64,000 bases of DNA from Rhizobium mongolense USDA 1844. Lineage in GTDB: Bacteria; Pseudomonadota; Alphaproteobacteria; Rhizobiales; Rhizobiaceae. The stretch is taken from the NCBI RefSeq assembly GCF_000419765.1, contig NZ_ATTQ01000010.1, positions 62,154 to 126,153 of the forward strand, read 5' to 3'. The notes below the pieces were generated by a model, which was not told the origin of the DNA, did no database searches, and saw nothing but the letters and a program-made list of their open reading frames with translations. Made by a program: the position numbers and the translations under genes. Shown here one piece after another: positions 43,154-51,772 of the stretch (positions within the stretch are counted from its first letter, which is position 1; the number at the start of each line of letters is the position of its first letter).

Positions 43154-43242
43154 GCTGACGACGCGATCAGCACCACCAATGCGGCAATGATCGTCAACGC
43201 GACCGCCGCTGATGCCTTCTGAACTTTTCCGATGTTCGCCAT
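43150..43242 (-). CDS. Short membrane peptide (30 aa)
   Basis: 30 residues: a basic start MANIGKVQKAS and one hydrophobic helix AVALTIIAALVVLIASS. Its stop overlaps the GTG of the 202-residue gene. It may be translated as a separate peptide or, after a -1 slip, as the anchor of the next protein. An in-frame start further upstream (43365) seems less likely. Confidence 0.45.
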   Translation of the reverse strand: MANIGKVQKASAAVALTIIAALVVLIASSA

Positions 43243-43338
43243 GTGTATCCCCGAGACACAACGTAGATTTGCATCAAGGGCGACAAACTTGCAATCCGCC
43301 CGAAGGTCGATCGGCACCGGTTTCAAAGAGGCCGCGAC

Positions 43339-43479
43339 ATGGAAGCTTCGAAAGGAGTTCGACAAGCTCCTGGCGAAGAAGCCGGCAGCGGAGCGGTCGT
43401 CGAAAGAACGCCGATTGGGTACGCCCTCGCCTATTCGCCGAAGTGGAACACAGAACGTGCGCGCACGACGGCAAGCTGA
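43339..43479 (+). CDS. Possible small protein (46 aa)
   Basis: ATG 43339 to TGA 43479. The C-terminal half TPIGYALAYSPKWNTERART looks protein-like, the first half less so. No clear ribosome site. It lies between the short membrane-peptide gene and the right arm repeats, where integrase or excisionase genes often sit, but it does not look like either. Confidence 0.25.
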   Translation: MEASKGVRQAPGEEAGSGAVVERTPIGYALAYSPKWNTERARTTAS

Positions 43480-43563
43480 GGCATGTTAGCTGATGTCGCG
43501 GACGTCTATGAGATCGAGCGATCCGGAGGCTGGCGACGCATGCATTCCGATCAGGCCGGAAAC

Positions 43564-43598
43564 GACAGAAACCGAGTTTCTGTCAGTGTTTCTGTCAG
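43564..43598. repeat. Putative arm-type sites (right)
   Basis: One inverted copy (GACAGAAAC, 43564-43572) and two direct copies of GTTTCTGTCAG (43576-43586 and 43588-43598), 72-106 bp inside the right att copy. They match the tandem repeats at 2011-2041. A symmetric position near both ends suggests binding of a recombination protein. Confidence 0.6.
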
Positions 43599-43669
43599 AG
43601 GACCCATCCATGATGCCGACAAATAATAATTAGATAAACCTAAAAAGCTTTTCGGGACAAAGCATTACA

Positions 43670-43721
43670 GGCTGGTCGGAGTGGAGTGATTCGAACACTC
43701 GACCCCCACGTCCCGAACGTG
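43670..43721. repeat. Right attachment-site copy
   Basis: 52 bases identical to 1860-1911, here forming the 3' half of the intact tRNA-Pro gene. Crossover must have occurred within this block, which restores the tRNA on the right side. Confidence 0.9.
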
Positions 43722-43749
43722 GTGCGCTACCAGACTGCGCTACACTCCG
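43673..43749 (-). tRNA. tRNA-Pro (anticodon CGG)
   Basis: 77 bases with a full cloverleaf on the minus strand: acceptor CGGAGTG/CACTCCG, D arm with GCGC, anticodon loop TTCGGGA between CCACG and CGTGG, T arm with GTTCGAAT, discriminator A and encoded CCA. Its 3' half is the island integration site. Confidence 0.95.
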
Positions 43750-44018
43750 TGACCAGCGGCGCCTCTATAGACCGGCCCATCTTATTGCGCAAGCACCAAA
43801 TTTCAAAACCCGGCGCATTTTTGACAGAGGGCTGACCGGACCCGGCGCAGCCTAAAACTGCAACAAAAAGCCACACTCGCGGCAAATTTCGCAATCGCGA
43901 AGACAGGGCAATTTCCTTTTGCCGGGTTCCGCGCTAAAGCGCTCCACGGGACAAGCGGAAGCCGTTGGCAGACAGCGATTCCCGCCGTCGAATGCGCGAC
44001 AAATTCAGGGACGATTAG

Positions 44019-44429
44019 ATGAAACTCCGCACCACTGCCGCGGTCGGGCTTGCCATTGCGCTTGCCGGCTGCACGACCATTCCTTCTGCAGGCGATCCGA
44101 TTTCCGCACGCTGGACCGGCCAGTCGGCCGGCAAGTTCTTCGCCGCCTACGGCCCGCCGATCGCCGATACCGAAAACGGCTCTGCCACCCTCTACACGTG
44201 GAAGGGCGGCTACAAGAGGATCCGTGTCCCGGCGAAATATGCCGAAGGCGAGAACGGCAAGCGCGGCAAGCAGATCGCTGCCGCCCGCACGCTCTATCTC
44301 CGCTGCCAGGTCGAAGTCACCGCCGATTCCAGCTACACCATCCGCTCCATCCGCACCGTCGGCGACATCCCGGGCGAAAACAGCAAGTCCTATTGTGCGG
44401 AGTTTCTGGCACCGGAAACGGCTCAGTAG
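44019..44429 (+). CDS. Small lipoprotein
   Basis: 136 residues. The lipobox LAGC at residues 15-18 follows a short signal peptide (MKLRTTAAVGLAIALAG), so the mature protein should be lipid-anchored with Cys18 first. The segment FAAYGPPIADTENGSATLYT and a later cysteine pair (LRCQVE, SYCAEF) suggest a small beta-rich domain. First core gene after the island. Function unknown. A clear terminator follows. Confidence 0.75.
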   Translation: MKLRTTAAVGLAIALAGCTTIPSAGDPISARWTGQSAGKFFAAYGPPIADTENGSATLYTWKGGYKRIRVPAKYAEGENGKRGKQIAAARTLYLRCQVEVTADSSYTIRSIRTVGDIPGENSKSYCAEFLAPETAQ

Positions 44430-44459
44430 CTGAGTTTCGCGGCCAGTATCAGTCCGGGA

Positions 44460-44487
44460 AGGCAGCCTGCAGGGCTGCCTTTTCTTT
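44460..44487 (+). terminator. Rho-independent terminator
   Basis: AGGCAGCC (44460-44467) pairs with GGCTGCCT (44473-44480) and is followed by TTTCTTTTA. Ends the lipoprotein transcript. Confidence 0.8.
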
Positions 44488-44613
44488 TATTGGCTATTTC
44501 GCCGACGAGACATGGAGAGTGGAACCACTTCCCAACTCTTGAAGACCGAACGTGATACCCGTTGTCTTCGGAATAAACCGTAACCTACGTGGCCGGCATG
44601 GACACGAACAGCG

Positions 44614-44688
44614 TGGCTGGGGCGCCAGGATTCGAACCTGGGAATGCCGGTACCAAAAACCGGTGCCTTACCGCTTGGCGACGCCCCA
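44614..44688 (-). tRNA. tRNA-Gln (anticodon TTG)
   Basis: 75 bases on the minus strand: acceptor TGGGGCG/CGCCCCA, anticodon arm CCGGT-TTTTGGT-ACCGG giving TTG, T arm GTTCGAAT, discriminator G and encoded CCA. Confidence 0.93.
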
Positions 44689-44850
44689 CCAGAGCTTGAG
44701 AGCGGAAACCCGCTTTGCCGGAAGCGAGGCCTGATTAGCAAAGGTCCGGCTGCCTCACAATCACTAACTTGCGCTTCCGGCATATTTCTGTGCGCTTCTT
44801 CCTGCGCCATGCTACGTCTTGGTTCGCCCGATCAAGTCTCAGGAGAGATG

Positions 44851-45147
44851 ATGAGCCAGTACCGTGCCCGCCCGCCTGCCCTTGCGACGCTTCTTCTCGA
44901 CGATGCCGTGGTGCGCATCACGCGCTGGGATTTCGAGCCGGGTGCGGATACCGGCGTGCATACCCACGGGTTCGGCTATGTCGTCGTGCCGATGACTGAT
45001 TGCAAATTCCTGCTCGAGGATCGGGATGGCAGCCGGCGCGTCGATGTGGCCAAGGGTGCTGCCTACCGGCGCGAGGCGGGCGCGGAGCACAATGTCGTCA
45101 ATGCCGGAAGCGAGCCGATGTCCTTTATCGAGATAGAATACAAGTAA
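44851..45147 (+). CDS. Small cupin-domain protein
   Basis: 98 residues of a single cupin barrel: metal-site motif VHTHGFGYVVVPMTDC and second motif YRREAGAEHNVVNAG. ATG 44851 is preferred for AGGAGA at proper spacing; ATG 44848 is possible. The substrate is unknown. It lies three bases before the metallo-hydrolase gene and is probably co-transcribed with it. Confidence 0.75.
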   Translation: MSQYRARPPALATLLLDDAVVRITRWDFEPGADTGVHTHGFGYVVVPMTDCKFLLEDRDGSRRVDVAKGAAYRREAGAEHNVVNAGSEPMSFIEIEYK

Positions 45148-45150
45148 ACC

Positions 45151-46074
45151 ATGCCCAGCCCGACATTCGATCTTGCCTTCGAGCCTCGCTATGGCCGCGC
45201 GGTGGACGTTGCGCTGGGGGTCCAGCGCATCACCGCCAACAATCCGAGCCCTTTCACCTTCCACGGCACCAACAGCTACATCGTCGGCACCTCATCCGTC
45301 GCCGTCATCGATCCGGGGCCTGAGAACGAGGCGCATTTTGAGGCCCTGATCAAGGCGCTCAAGGGCCGGACGGTCACACATATAGTCATCACCCATACGC
45401 ATCGCGACCACTCGCCGCTTGCCGCGAAGTTGCAGAAAGAGACGGGCGCCATCACCGTCGGCGAAGGTATGCACCGGGCAGCAAGGCCGCTCTATGACGG
45501 CGAGGTCAATCCCTTTGCCGAAAGCTCCGATACGCGTTTCGTACCGGATATCGCAGTTGGCGACGGCGAGACCATCAAAGGTGACGGCTGGGCGCTGACG
45601 GCGGTGCTGACACCGGGACACGCCGCAAACCACGCGGCTTTCGCGCTCGAAGGCACCGGCATCCTCTTTTCCGGCGACCATGTCATGGCCTGGGCGACCT
45701 CCATCGTTGCGCCGCCGGATGGCTCGATGGCCGATTACATGGCCTCGCTCGACAAGCTTATCGCACGCCGCGACCACCTGCTTTTCCCCGGCCATGGCGG
45801 GCCGGTGAAACGTCCCGTATCCTTCATGCGGGCGCTGAAGACCCACCGACGCATGCGCGAGCGCGCCGTCGTGGAGCGGATTAAGGCGGGCGACCGGCTG
45901 ATCCCCGACATGGTGAAGGTGATCTACCGCGACACAGACCCCAGGCTGCACGGCGCCGCGGCACTCTCCGTCCTCGCGCATATCGAGGATTTGGTGGAAC
46001 GCGGCATCGTGCAGGCGGACGGACCGCCTTCGCTCTTCGGGGCGTATCAACTGTCTGCTGGAGCGGGACGATGA
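45151..46074 (+). CDS. Metallo-beta-lactamase-fold hydrolase
   Basis: 307 residues with the metal motif THTHRDHS, the later His in TPGHAANHA, Asp in SGDHVM and a C-terminal His in FPGHGGP. A C-terminal winged-helix tail (about residues 240-300) marks the LACTB2-like group of hydrolases. The substrate is unknown; thioesters or RNA ends are known in the family. Its stop overlaps the next ATG (ATGA). Confidence 0.85.
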   Translation: MPSPTFDLAFEPRYGRAVDVALGVQRITANNPSPFTFHGTNSYIVGTSSVAVIDPGPENEAHFEALIKALKGRTVTHIVITHTHRDHSPLAAKLQKETGAITVGEGMHRAARPLYDGEVNPFAESSDTRFVPDIAVGDGETIKGDGWALTAVLTPGHAANHAAFALEGTGILFSGDHVMAWATSIVAPPDGSMADYMASLDKLIARRDHLLFPGHGGPVKRPVSFMRALKTHRRMRERAVVERIKAGDRLIPDMVKVIYRDTDPRLHGAAALSVLAHIEDLVERGIVQADGPPSLFGAYQLSAGAGR

Positions 46075-46523
46075 GACGGAATGACTATAGCTATCGGAGC
46101 GATGCCGCTGTTCCAACCTTTCCGGACGACAAGCCGCTCATCATCTTCGACGGCGAATGCGTCTTCTGCTCCGGCTGGGTGAAATTTGCGCTGAAGCACG
46201 ACAAGGCCGGGCGTTACCGCTTCCTTTCCGCGCAATCGCCGCTCGGCACGGCACTTTACCGGCACTACGGCCTGGATGAGCGGGACTACGAGACGAATAT
46301 CCTGATCGAAGACGGCCGCGCGCATTTCAAATCCGAGGGTTCGATCCGCATGATTGCCCGGCTCGGCTTTCCCTGGTCGCTCGTCATTATCCTTTACATC
46401 CTGCCGCGCCCGTTTGCCGACCGGCTCTATGAGTTCGTCGCCAGGAACCGCCTGAAGATCGCCGGGCGCCGGACAACATGCTATGTGCCCACGCCCGAGG
46501 AACGGAGCCGCTTCCTGGCATGA
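46071..46523 (+). CDS. DCC-family thiol-disulfide oxidoreductase (DUF393)
   Basis: 150 residues with the defining motif DGECVFC near residue 26 and the hydrophobic patch LGFPWSLVIILYILP. The family is thioredoxin-like, probably membrane-associated, with unknown substrates. It starts in an ATGA overlap with the metallo-hydrolase, and its stop overlaps the start of the following pseudogene, so a three-gene operon existed before decay. Confidence 0.8.
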   Translation: MRRNDYSYRSDAAVPTFPDDKPLIIFDGECVFCSGWVKFALKHDKAGRYRFLSAQSPLGTALYRHYGLDERDYETNILIEDGRAHFKSEGSIRMIARLGFPWSLVIILYILPRPFADRLYEFVARNRLKIAGRRTTCYVPTPEERSRFLA

Positions 46524-46826
46524 GCGGTGCAGACCTTCGCATTCTCATCATCGGCGGCTATGGCACGTTCGGCGCCAGGCTGGCGCAGCTTCTTTGCGAC
46601 GACGAGCGCTTTCGCCATGGCTGTGGTGCCGGATGGCGCCAAGCTGCGTTTCGTCATTCGCGGCTGGCGATTTTTCGGCATTCCACTGCCTTTGGTACTG
46701 GCGCCCGGCGGCGATATCTACGAGGAGGAGCGCGAAAGCCGGTTCCATTTTCATGTGGAGGTCGGCGGGCCGCTGACCGGGCTGATCGTGAGATATGCCG
46801 GATGGCTGGAAGAAGAAGGCGGTTGA
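46520..46826 (+). pseudogene. Saccharopine dehydrogenase-like/DUF4166 gene with internal deletion
   Basis: It starts like a Rossmann protein (MSGADLRILIIGGYGTFGAR, then LAQLLCDDERF), then continues in another frame from about 46610 with AVVPDGAKLRFVIRGWRFFG and ends GWLEEEGG, the pattern of a DUF4166 C-terminal domain. The full fusion protein is about 550 residues; here only some 95 remain. The gene lost its middle and shifted frame. Confidence 0.65.
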
Positions 46827-46835
46827 GCCTTCGTC

Positions 46836-47741
46836 TTACCCCGCAATGCCCAGCAATTCCATATCGAGGGCTTCGAGATAATGGTCGGCGATTTCGGCGC
46901 TGAGGCCGAGGTCGTGCTGGCCGTAGCGGGAGGCGACGCGGATGTCGACGAAAGTGGTTTCGGCTTCTTCGCGCAGCCGGATGACGACGTCGAAGTGCAG
47001 GCCGGTGATGAGCGTGCGGGTTTCGCCCTGAAGCGTCACGCCGTTTGCGTCGCGAATAAGCTTTGCGACATCGTCCTCATAGGGCCTCGGCGTGGGAACG
47101 GGAACCTGATCGGGCGCTTCGGCGACGGCATCGCCATCGGGCTGGGGCCTTGCCGGCACATCCTCGAGATCGCGGACCGGTTCGCCTTCGCCGGCACTTC
47201 CGGTGATCGTGATGCCATCCAGCTTCGCCACTTTCCTGACCGCTTCGAGCACGCGGTCGATCGCGCCTTCATAACGCCGGCCAGTCAGTTCCGGATAAGC
47301 AAGGAGCTGCTGTTCGCGCTCCTGGGGCGACACGTCGGGATTGCGTTTCATCCAGATCTGATCGGCATGTGGCGACGAAAGCCAGTCTGGCGCTGAAACG
47401 ACATCCGTCGACACGTCATAGATGGCCGGCAGCGTGAAATAGCGCTCCGCGATAAAACCGCCGAAACCCAAGGGAAGGATCGCAAAGATCAGCGCTTTCA
47501 ACGCATCGAGACCGCCTTCGGCTCCGGTCGCCCAGAGGCTTCTGAGGCCGACGGCCGCAAGCATGGCGGCAAGCAGCGCAAAGCCGATGGAGACAAGCAG
47601 CAGGAGCACGAGATAGGGCGTGGCAAGCCCGCCGAACCGGTGCGCGACCAGCACCGCGACCCAGAGGACCAATGCAAACGCTCCGAAGCGCCGCGCAAAG
47701 CGGGCCGAACTGGAAACGGGGCGGTCAAAGCGGATGGCCAT
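46836..47741 (-). CDS. DUF1499-family membrane protein
   Basis: 301 residues: three hydrophobic segments in the first 110 residues, then a periplasmic or cytoplasmic DUF1499 domain (LPAIYDVSTDVVSAPDW near its start, FVDIRVASRYGQHDLG near its end). A Pro/Asp-rich insertion lies at about 190-220. Function unknown; the family is widespread in alphaproteobacteria. Convergent with the preceding pseudogene. Confidence 0.75.
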   Translation of the reverse strand: MAIRFDRPVSSSARFARRFGAFALVLWVAVLVAHRFGGLATPYLVLLLLVSIGFALLAAMLAAVGLRSLWATGAEGGLDALKALIFAILPLGFGGFIAERYFTLPAIYDVSTDVVSAPDWLSSPHADQIWMKRNPDVSPQEREQQLLAYPELTGRRYEGAIDRVLEAVRKVAKLDGITITGSAGEGEPVRDLEDVPARPQPDGDAVAEAPDQVPVPTPRPYEDDVAKLIRDANGVTLQGETRTLITGLHFDVVIRLREEAETTFVDIRVASRYGQHDLGLSAEIADHYLEALDMELLGIAG

Positions 47742-47962
47742 CAAACTTACCGGTTATTCGCGGGCGCAAACCGCCTGCGAGGGCGCAAGAAGCACCCACA
47801 CTTGTTTATGGCAAGATTCGCCTAAATTGAAACTGTTGTCTCCGCGCAAGGGCCGCAATCCACCAAAAGGCGGCGGTGGCTTTAATAAGTAACATCTGAT
47901 ATGTCACTAAAAAGACGGCTCCGGCGGATTTGCCGATAACGGGAAGGATCAGGAGAAGAGTG

Positions 47963-48352
47963 ATGCTTTCATCGGAAACAACCGAAAGACCACAGGCATC
48001 ATCGCTTGGCGCAAGCGATCCATCCGAGTCCTTCCTGCCGATGGAGCTTCTCGAGCTCGAGCTTTCGCTCGAAGGCTACGACGGCGGTGAAGAGGGCTTC
48101 TGTGAGGCCGTGCGCGCGGCTGCCGCCAATGCAAACGGCGAATTCCTGTTCGATCTTCCGGCAGCCGGGCTGATCGAGGATTGCCGGCGTATCGCCGTTT
48201 TGCGCATCCCGTCGGCGAGCACCAAAATGCGTGTCGTGCTTGCCGTTCTCGATACCAATGGCTCGGAAATCCGCGTGCAGGCGTCGGATCAGGAGACCGC
48301 ACATCTCGTGCAGTTCGCCGATGCCTTCATCGAGGTGCTGGAACGAATCTGA
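47963..48352 (+). CDS. Hypothetical protein (129 aa)
   Basis: 129 residues from ATG 47963 with AGGAGA upstream. Acidic, soluble, with helical blocks (MELLELELSLEGYDGGEEGF, LVQFADAFIEVLERI). The first 30 residues are Ser/Thr-rich and probably disordered. Conserved hypothetical in appearance; no known domain. Confidence 0.6.
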   Translation: MLSSETTERPQASSLGASDPSESFLPMELLELELSLEGYDGGEEGFCEAVRAAAANANGEFLFDLPAAGLIEDCRRIAVLRIPSASTKMRVVLAVLDTNGSEIRVQASDQETAHLVQFADAFIEVLERI

Positions 48353-48439
48353 TCTCAGCCGCGTTTTCCGATGTTTGTTGACGTGAGCCGGCAAATCGCC
48401 TCTTGTCTGGCGACAGGTTCATGCATCGGAGAATGTGCT

Positions 48440-48709
48440 ATGCGTCTTTCCGCTCTTTCCCTGTCCCTCGCCGCCATCGCGATCAGCCTTTCGGCCTGCC
48501 AGACCCTCACGCCGGAAGAACGGCGGGCTGCCGACGAGCGGCGATGCCTCAGCTACGGCTTCAGGCGCGGCACCGACGCGTTTGCCACCTGCTTGCAGCG
48601 CATTGATCTCGACAGGCGCGCCGACGCGCGGGCATTTCGCGCGCAGGCAGATGAAAACTTCGACGACTTCACCCGGCCGATCTACTATCCGCGCTATTAC
48701 CGCCGCTGA
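48440..48709 (+). CDS. Small lipoprotein
   Basis: 89 residues. Signal peptide with lipobox LSAC at residues 17-20 (LAAIAISLSACQTL), then a charged mature part with two cysteines (RRCLSY, FATCLQ) and an Arg/Tyr-rich tail. ATG 48440 has GGAGAA upstream. Its end overlaps the convergent ppdK gene by 13 bases. Function unknown. Confidence 0.7.
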   Translation: MRLSALSLSLAAIAISLSACQTLTPEERRAADERRCLSYGFRRGTDAFATCLQRIDLDRRADARAFRAQADENFDDFTRPIYYPRYYRR

Positions 48710-51369
48710 CCGTTGCTGATGACCGCCTGAGCTGCCGCGAGCCGGGCAATCGGCACGCGGAACGGCGAACAGGAGACATAATCGAGGCCGATCGTCTCAC
48801 AGAAATGGATCGAGGCGGGATCGCCGCCATGCTCGCCGCAGATGCCGAGCTTCATGTCGTTGCGTGTGCGCCTGCCGCGTTCTGCAGCGATGCTGATCAA
48901 CTCGCCGACGCCGTCGAAATCCAGTGAGATGAAAGGATCGTGCTCGATAATCCCCTTTCGCTGGTAAGTCGGGATGAAGGCGGAGGCATCGTCGCGCGAC
49001 ATGCCGAAGGTCGTCTGCGTCAGGTCGTTGGTGCCGAAGGAGAAGAACTCGGCGGCCTCGGCGATCTTGTGCGCGCGCAGGGCTGCCCGCGGCAACTCGA
49101 TCATCGTGCCGACGAGATAATCGATCTTCATGCCAGCCTCGGTCATCACCTCCCCGGCAACCGCGTCGATCCGTTCCTTGACATAATCCAATTCCGAACG
49201 CAGGCCGACGAGTGGCACCATGATTTCCGGCACGACGGCCGCCCCCGTTTCCTGCGCGGCGGCAATAGCCGCCTCGAAAATGGCGCGCGCCTGCATTTCG
49301 ACGATTTCGGGATGGGAAATGGCTAGCCGGCAGCCGCGGTGGCCGAGCATCGGGTTGAACTCGTGCAGCGCATCGACACGCTGTCGGAGTGCGGCCGCCT
49401 CCATGCCCATGGCAGCGGCGACATCCACGACCTCTTCCTCGGTCTTCGGCAGGAATTCGTGGAGCGGCGGATCGAGCAAGCGGATCGTCACCGGCAGGCC
49501 GTGCATGACGCTGAAGAGGCCGGTGAAATCCAACCGCTGCATTGGCAGCAGCTTGTCGAGTGCGGCGCGCCTGCCCTTTTCGTCTTCGGCAAGGATCATT
49601 TCACGCATGACATGGATGCGCTCGCCTTCGAAGAACATGTGTTCGGTGCGGCAGAGGCCGATACCTTCCGCGCCGAAGGCACGCGCAGCGCGCGCGTCGG
49701 CGGGGGTATCGGCATTGGTGCGCACCGTCATGCGGCGGAGCCTGTCGGCCCAGCCCATGATGCGGCCGAAATCGCCGGAAAGCTCCGGCTGGATCATCGG
49801 AACCTCGCCCTTCAGCACCTGCCCGGCCGAGCCATCGATGGTGATGATGTCGCCCTTTTTCAGCGTCACGCCAACACCAATAAGGCGCTCGTTGCGGAGA
49901 TCGATGCGCATGGTCCCGGCCCCGACCACGCAAGGGACGCCCATGCCGCGGGCGACCACCGCCGCGTGGCTGGTCATACCGCCGCGCGTGGTGAGGATAC
50001 CTTCTGCGGCATGCATGCCGTGGATATCCTCCGGGCTCGTTTCGACGCGGAGCAGAATGACCTTGCGGCCCTCCTCATCCGCCTCGACCGCCTCTTCCGC
50101 TGTGAAGACGATCGCGCCGGTCGCAGCCCCCGGCGAAGCCGGCAATCCGGTGCCGATCACCTGGCGGTCTACACGCGGATCGATCGTCGGGTGCAGAAGC
50201 TGGTCGAGCGTTGACGGCTCGATGCGCAGCACCGCCTGCTCTTCGGTGATCAGCTTTTCATCCACCATATCGACGGCGATCTTCATGGCCGCCTTTGTCG
50301 AGCGCTTGCCGGAGCGCGTCTGCAGCATCCAGAGCTTGCCGCGCTCGATGGTGAATTCGATGTCCTGCATGTCGCGGTAGTGCGCTTCGAGCTCCGTGCA
50401 GATACGGGTGAGTTCCTCGAAAGCCTCTGGCATCAGCTTTTCCAGCGACGGACGGTCGGAACCGGAGTTGATGCGTCCCTCCTCCGTAATGCTTTGGGGG
50501 GTGCGGATGCCGGCGACCACGTCTTCGCCTTGCGCATTGACAAGGAATTCGCCGTAGAGCGACCTTTCGCCGGTCGAGGGGTTGCGCGTAAAGGCGACCC
50601 CGGTTGCCGACGCATTGCCGAGATTGCCGAAGACCATGGCCTGGACGTTGACGGCCGTGCCCCAGCCTCCCGGAATGTTGTGGAGCTGGCGATAGGTGAC
50701 GGCGCGCGCGCTCATCCAGCTTGCGAAGACGGCACCGATGGCACCCCAGAGCTGCTCTTCGGGATCCTGCGGGAATTCCTCGCCGAGTTCCTCCTCGATC
50801 AGCTCCTTATACAGCGAAACGACATGCTGCCAGTCGCTGGCCGTCAGCTCGGTCTCGAGCTCATGGCCGAGACGCGCCTTCTGGTCTTCCAGGATCTCCT
50901 CGAAAATTTCGTGATCAAGGCCCATGACGACATCCGCATACATCTGGATGAAGCGGCGGTAGCTATCCCAGGCAAACCGGGCGTCGCCCGCATCATGTCC
51001 CAGCGCCTGCACGGTTTCGTCGTTGAGGCCGAGATTGAGAACCGTATCCATCATGCCCGGCATGGAAATGCGGGCGCCCGAGCGGACCGACAAGAGCAGC
51101 GGCCGGTCCTTTGCGCCGAACTGCCGGCCGGTCGCCTTCTCGATCGTCTCCAATCCGCGGCGGATTTCATCTTTCAGGCCAGCATCGATCCGTCTGCCGA
51201 GCGTGTAATAAGCGCTGCAGGCATCGGCGACGATGGTAAAGCCGGGCGGCACCGGCAGGCCCAGGCTGCACATCTCGGCCAGATTGGCGCCCTTACCGCC
51301 CAAAACGTCATGGTCCCGTGCGCGACCTTCCGCCTGCCCGTTGCCGAACGTATAGACCAGTTTGGTCAT
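48697..51369 (-). CDS. ppdK: Pyruvate, phosphate dikinase
   Basis: 890 residues catalysing the interconversion of pyruvate, ATP and phosphate with PEP, AMP and pyrophosphate. Domains in order: N-terminal nucleotide-binding (GGKGANLAEM, RSGARISMPGMMDT), the swivelling phosphohistidine domain (RGGMTSHAAVVARGMG), and the C-terminal TIM barrel for pyruvate/PEP (FGTNDLTQTTFG, GICGEHGG). ATG 51369 follows GGGGGGAAG. Frame extension to 51525 is unsupported. Full length, so likely active. Confidence 0.95.
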   Translation of the reverse strand: MTKLVYTFGNGQAEGRARDHDVLGGKGANLAEMCSLGLPVPPGFTIVADACSAYYTLGRRIDAGLKDEIRRGLETIEKATGRQFGAKDRPLLLSVRSGARISMPGMMDTVLNLGLNDETVQALGHDAGDARFAWDSYRRFIQMYADVVMGLDHEIFEEILEDQKARLGHELETELTASDWQHVVSLYKELIEEELGEEFPQDPEEQLWGAIGAVFASWMSARAVTYRQLHNIPGGWGTAVNVQAMVFGNLGNASATGVAFTRNPSTGERSLYGEFLVNAQGEDVVAGIRTPQSITEEGRINSGSDRPSLEKLMPEAFEELTRICTELEAHYRDMQDIEFTIERGKLWMLQTRSGKRSTKAAMKIAVDMVDEKLITEEQAVLRIEPSTLDQLLHPTIDPRVDRQVIGTGLPASPGAATGAIVFTAEEAVEADEEGRKVILLRVETSPEDIHGMHAAEGILTTRGGMTSHAAVVARGMGVPCVVGAGTMRIDLRNERLIGVGVTLKKGDIITIDGSAGQVLKGEVPMIQPELSGDFGRIMGWADRLRRMTVRTNADTPADARAARAFGAEGIGLCRTEHMFFEGERIHVMREMILAEDEKGRRAALDKLLPMQRLDFTGLFSVMHGLPVTIRLLDPPLHEFLPKTEEEVVDVAAAMGMEAAALRQRVDALHEFNPMLGHRGCRLAISHPEIVEMQARAIFEAAIAAAQETGAAVVPEIMVPLVGLRSELDYVKERIDAVAGEVMTEAGMKIDYLVGTMIELPRAALRAHKIAEAAEFFSFGTNDLTQTTFGMSRDDASAFIPTYQRKGIIEHDPFISLDFDGVGELISIAAERGRRTRNDMKLGICGEHGGDPASIHFCETIGLDYVSCSPFRVPIARLAAAQAVISNGQRR

Positions 51370-51772
51370 CTTCCCCCCGATTAAAATCAGGACCAGCTTA
51401 TTCCCTTGGTCCTGAAATGAAAATCGACAAATACGGCGAAATATTGCACCGCACAATGGATGCACGCCGTTTCGAACCGATTGATTGGAACAGGGAAGAA
51501 AAAAAGCTTTGCGGGACTGCAACAACCGTCCCGCAAAGCCTTGTTTCCGTCCAGCCAGGAAACTGGACGGGGGGTACGTTAAACCGGGTAAATCCGACTG
51601 CCCTTATTCGGTATGCCACCCGGTCGATCCAACATGCGCATAAGCCCGCATCTCAGGTCCGCCATCTAGAAACAACTTCTAATTCAATTCTGGAAAAAGA
51701 GCATCACCCAATTGGGTTAACATGTCCTTTGGGACGTGACCTTTTTTGGGTATTTATGAAAGCGCTTATTTT
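51370..51772. other. Intergenic region between ppdK and smc
   Basis: 403 bases without a convincing gene. It holds a strong terminator (51497-51539) for smc and, to its left, the presumed ppdK promoter. The rest shows no repeat or structured RNA that I can recognise. Confidence 0.5.
51497..51539 (-). terminator. Rho-independent terminator after smc
   Basis: On the minus strand GCTTTGCGGGAC pairs with its perfect 12-base complement (51528-51539 with 51506-51517) and is followed by a T-rich run (51497-51505). It stops smc transcription before ppdK. Confidence 0.85.

Larger units (their letters stand above)
1860..43721. mobile_element. Genomic island inserted at tRNA-Pro(CGG)
   Basis: A perfect 52-bp direct repeat (1860-1911 and 43670-43721) brackets about 41.8 kb. 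The right copy is the 3' half of an intact tRNA-Pro gene on the minus strand; the left copy is an orphan tRNA 3' end. This is the classic footprint of site-specific integration of an element carrying a tRNA 3' end. Repeats of GTTTCTGTC lie 72-106 bp inside each end. Cargo includes sugar catabolism, defence-like genes, an IS element, gene remnants and a plasmid-type initiator. No tyrosine or serine recombinase, relaxase or conjugation gene was seen, so the element may be immobile or dependent on an integrase elsewhere. Confidence 0.85.
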
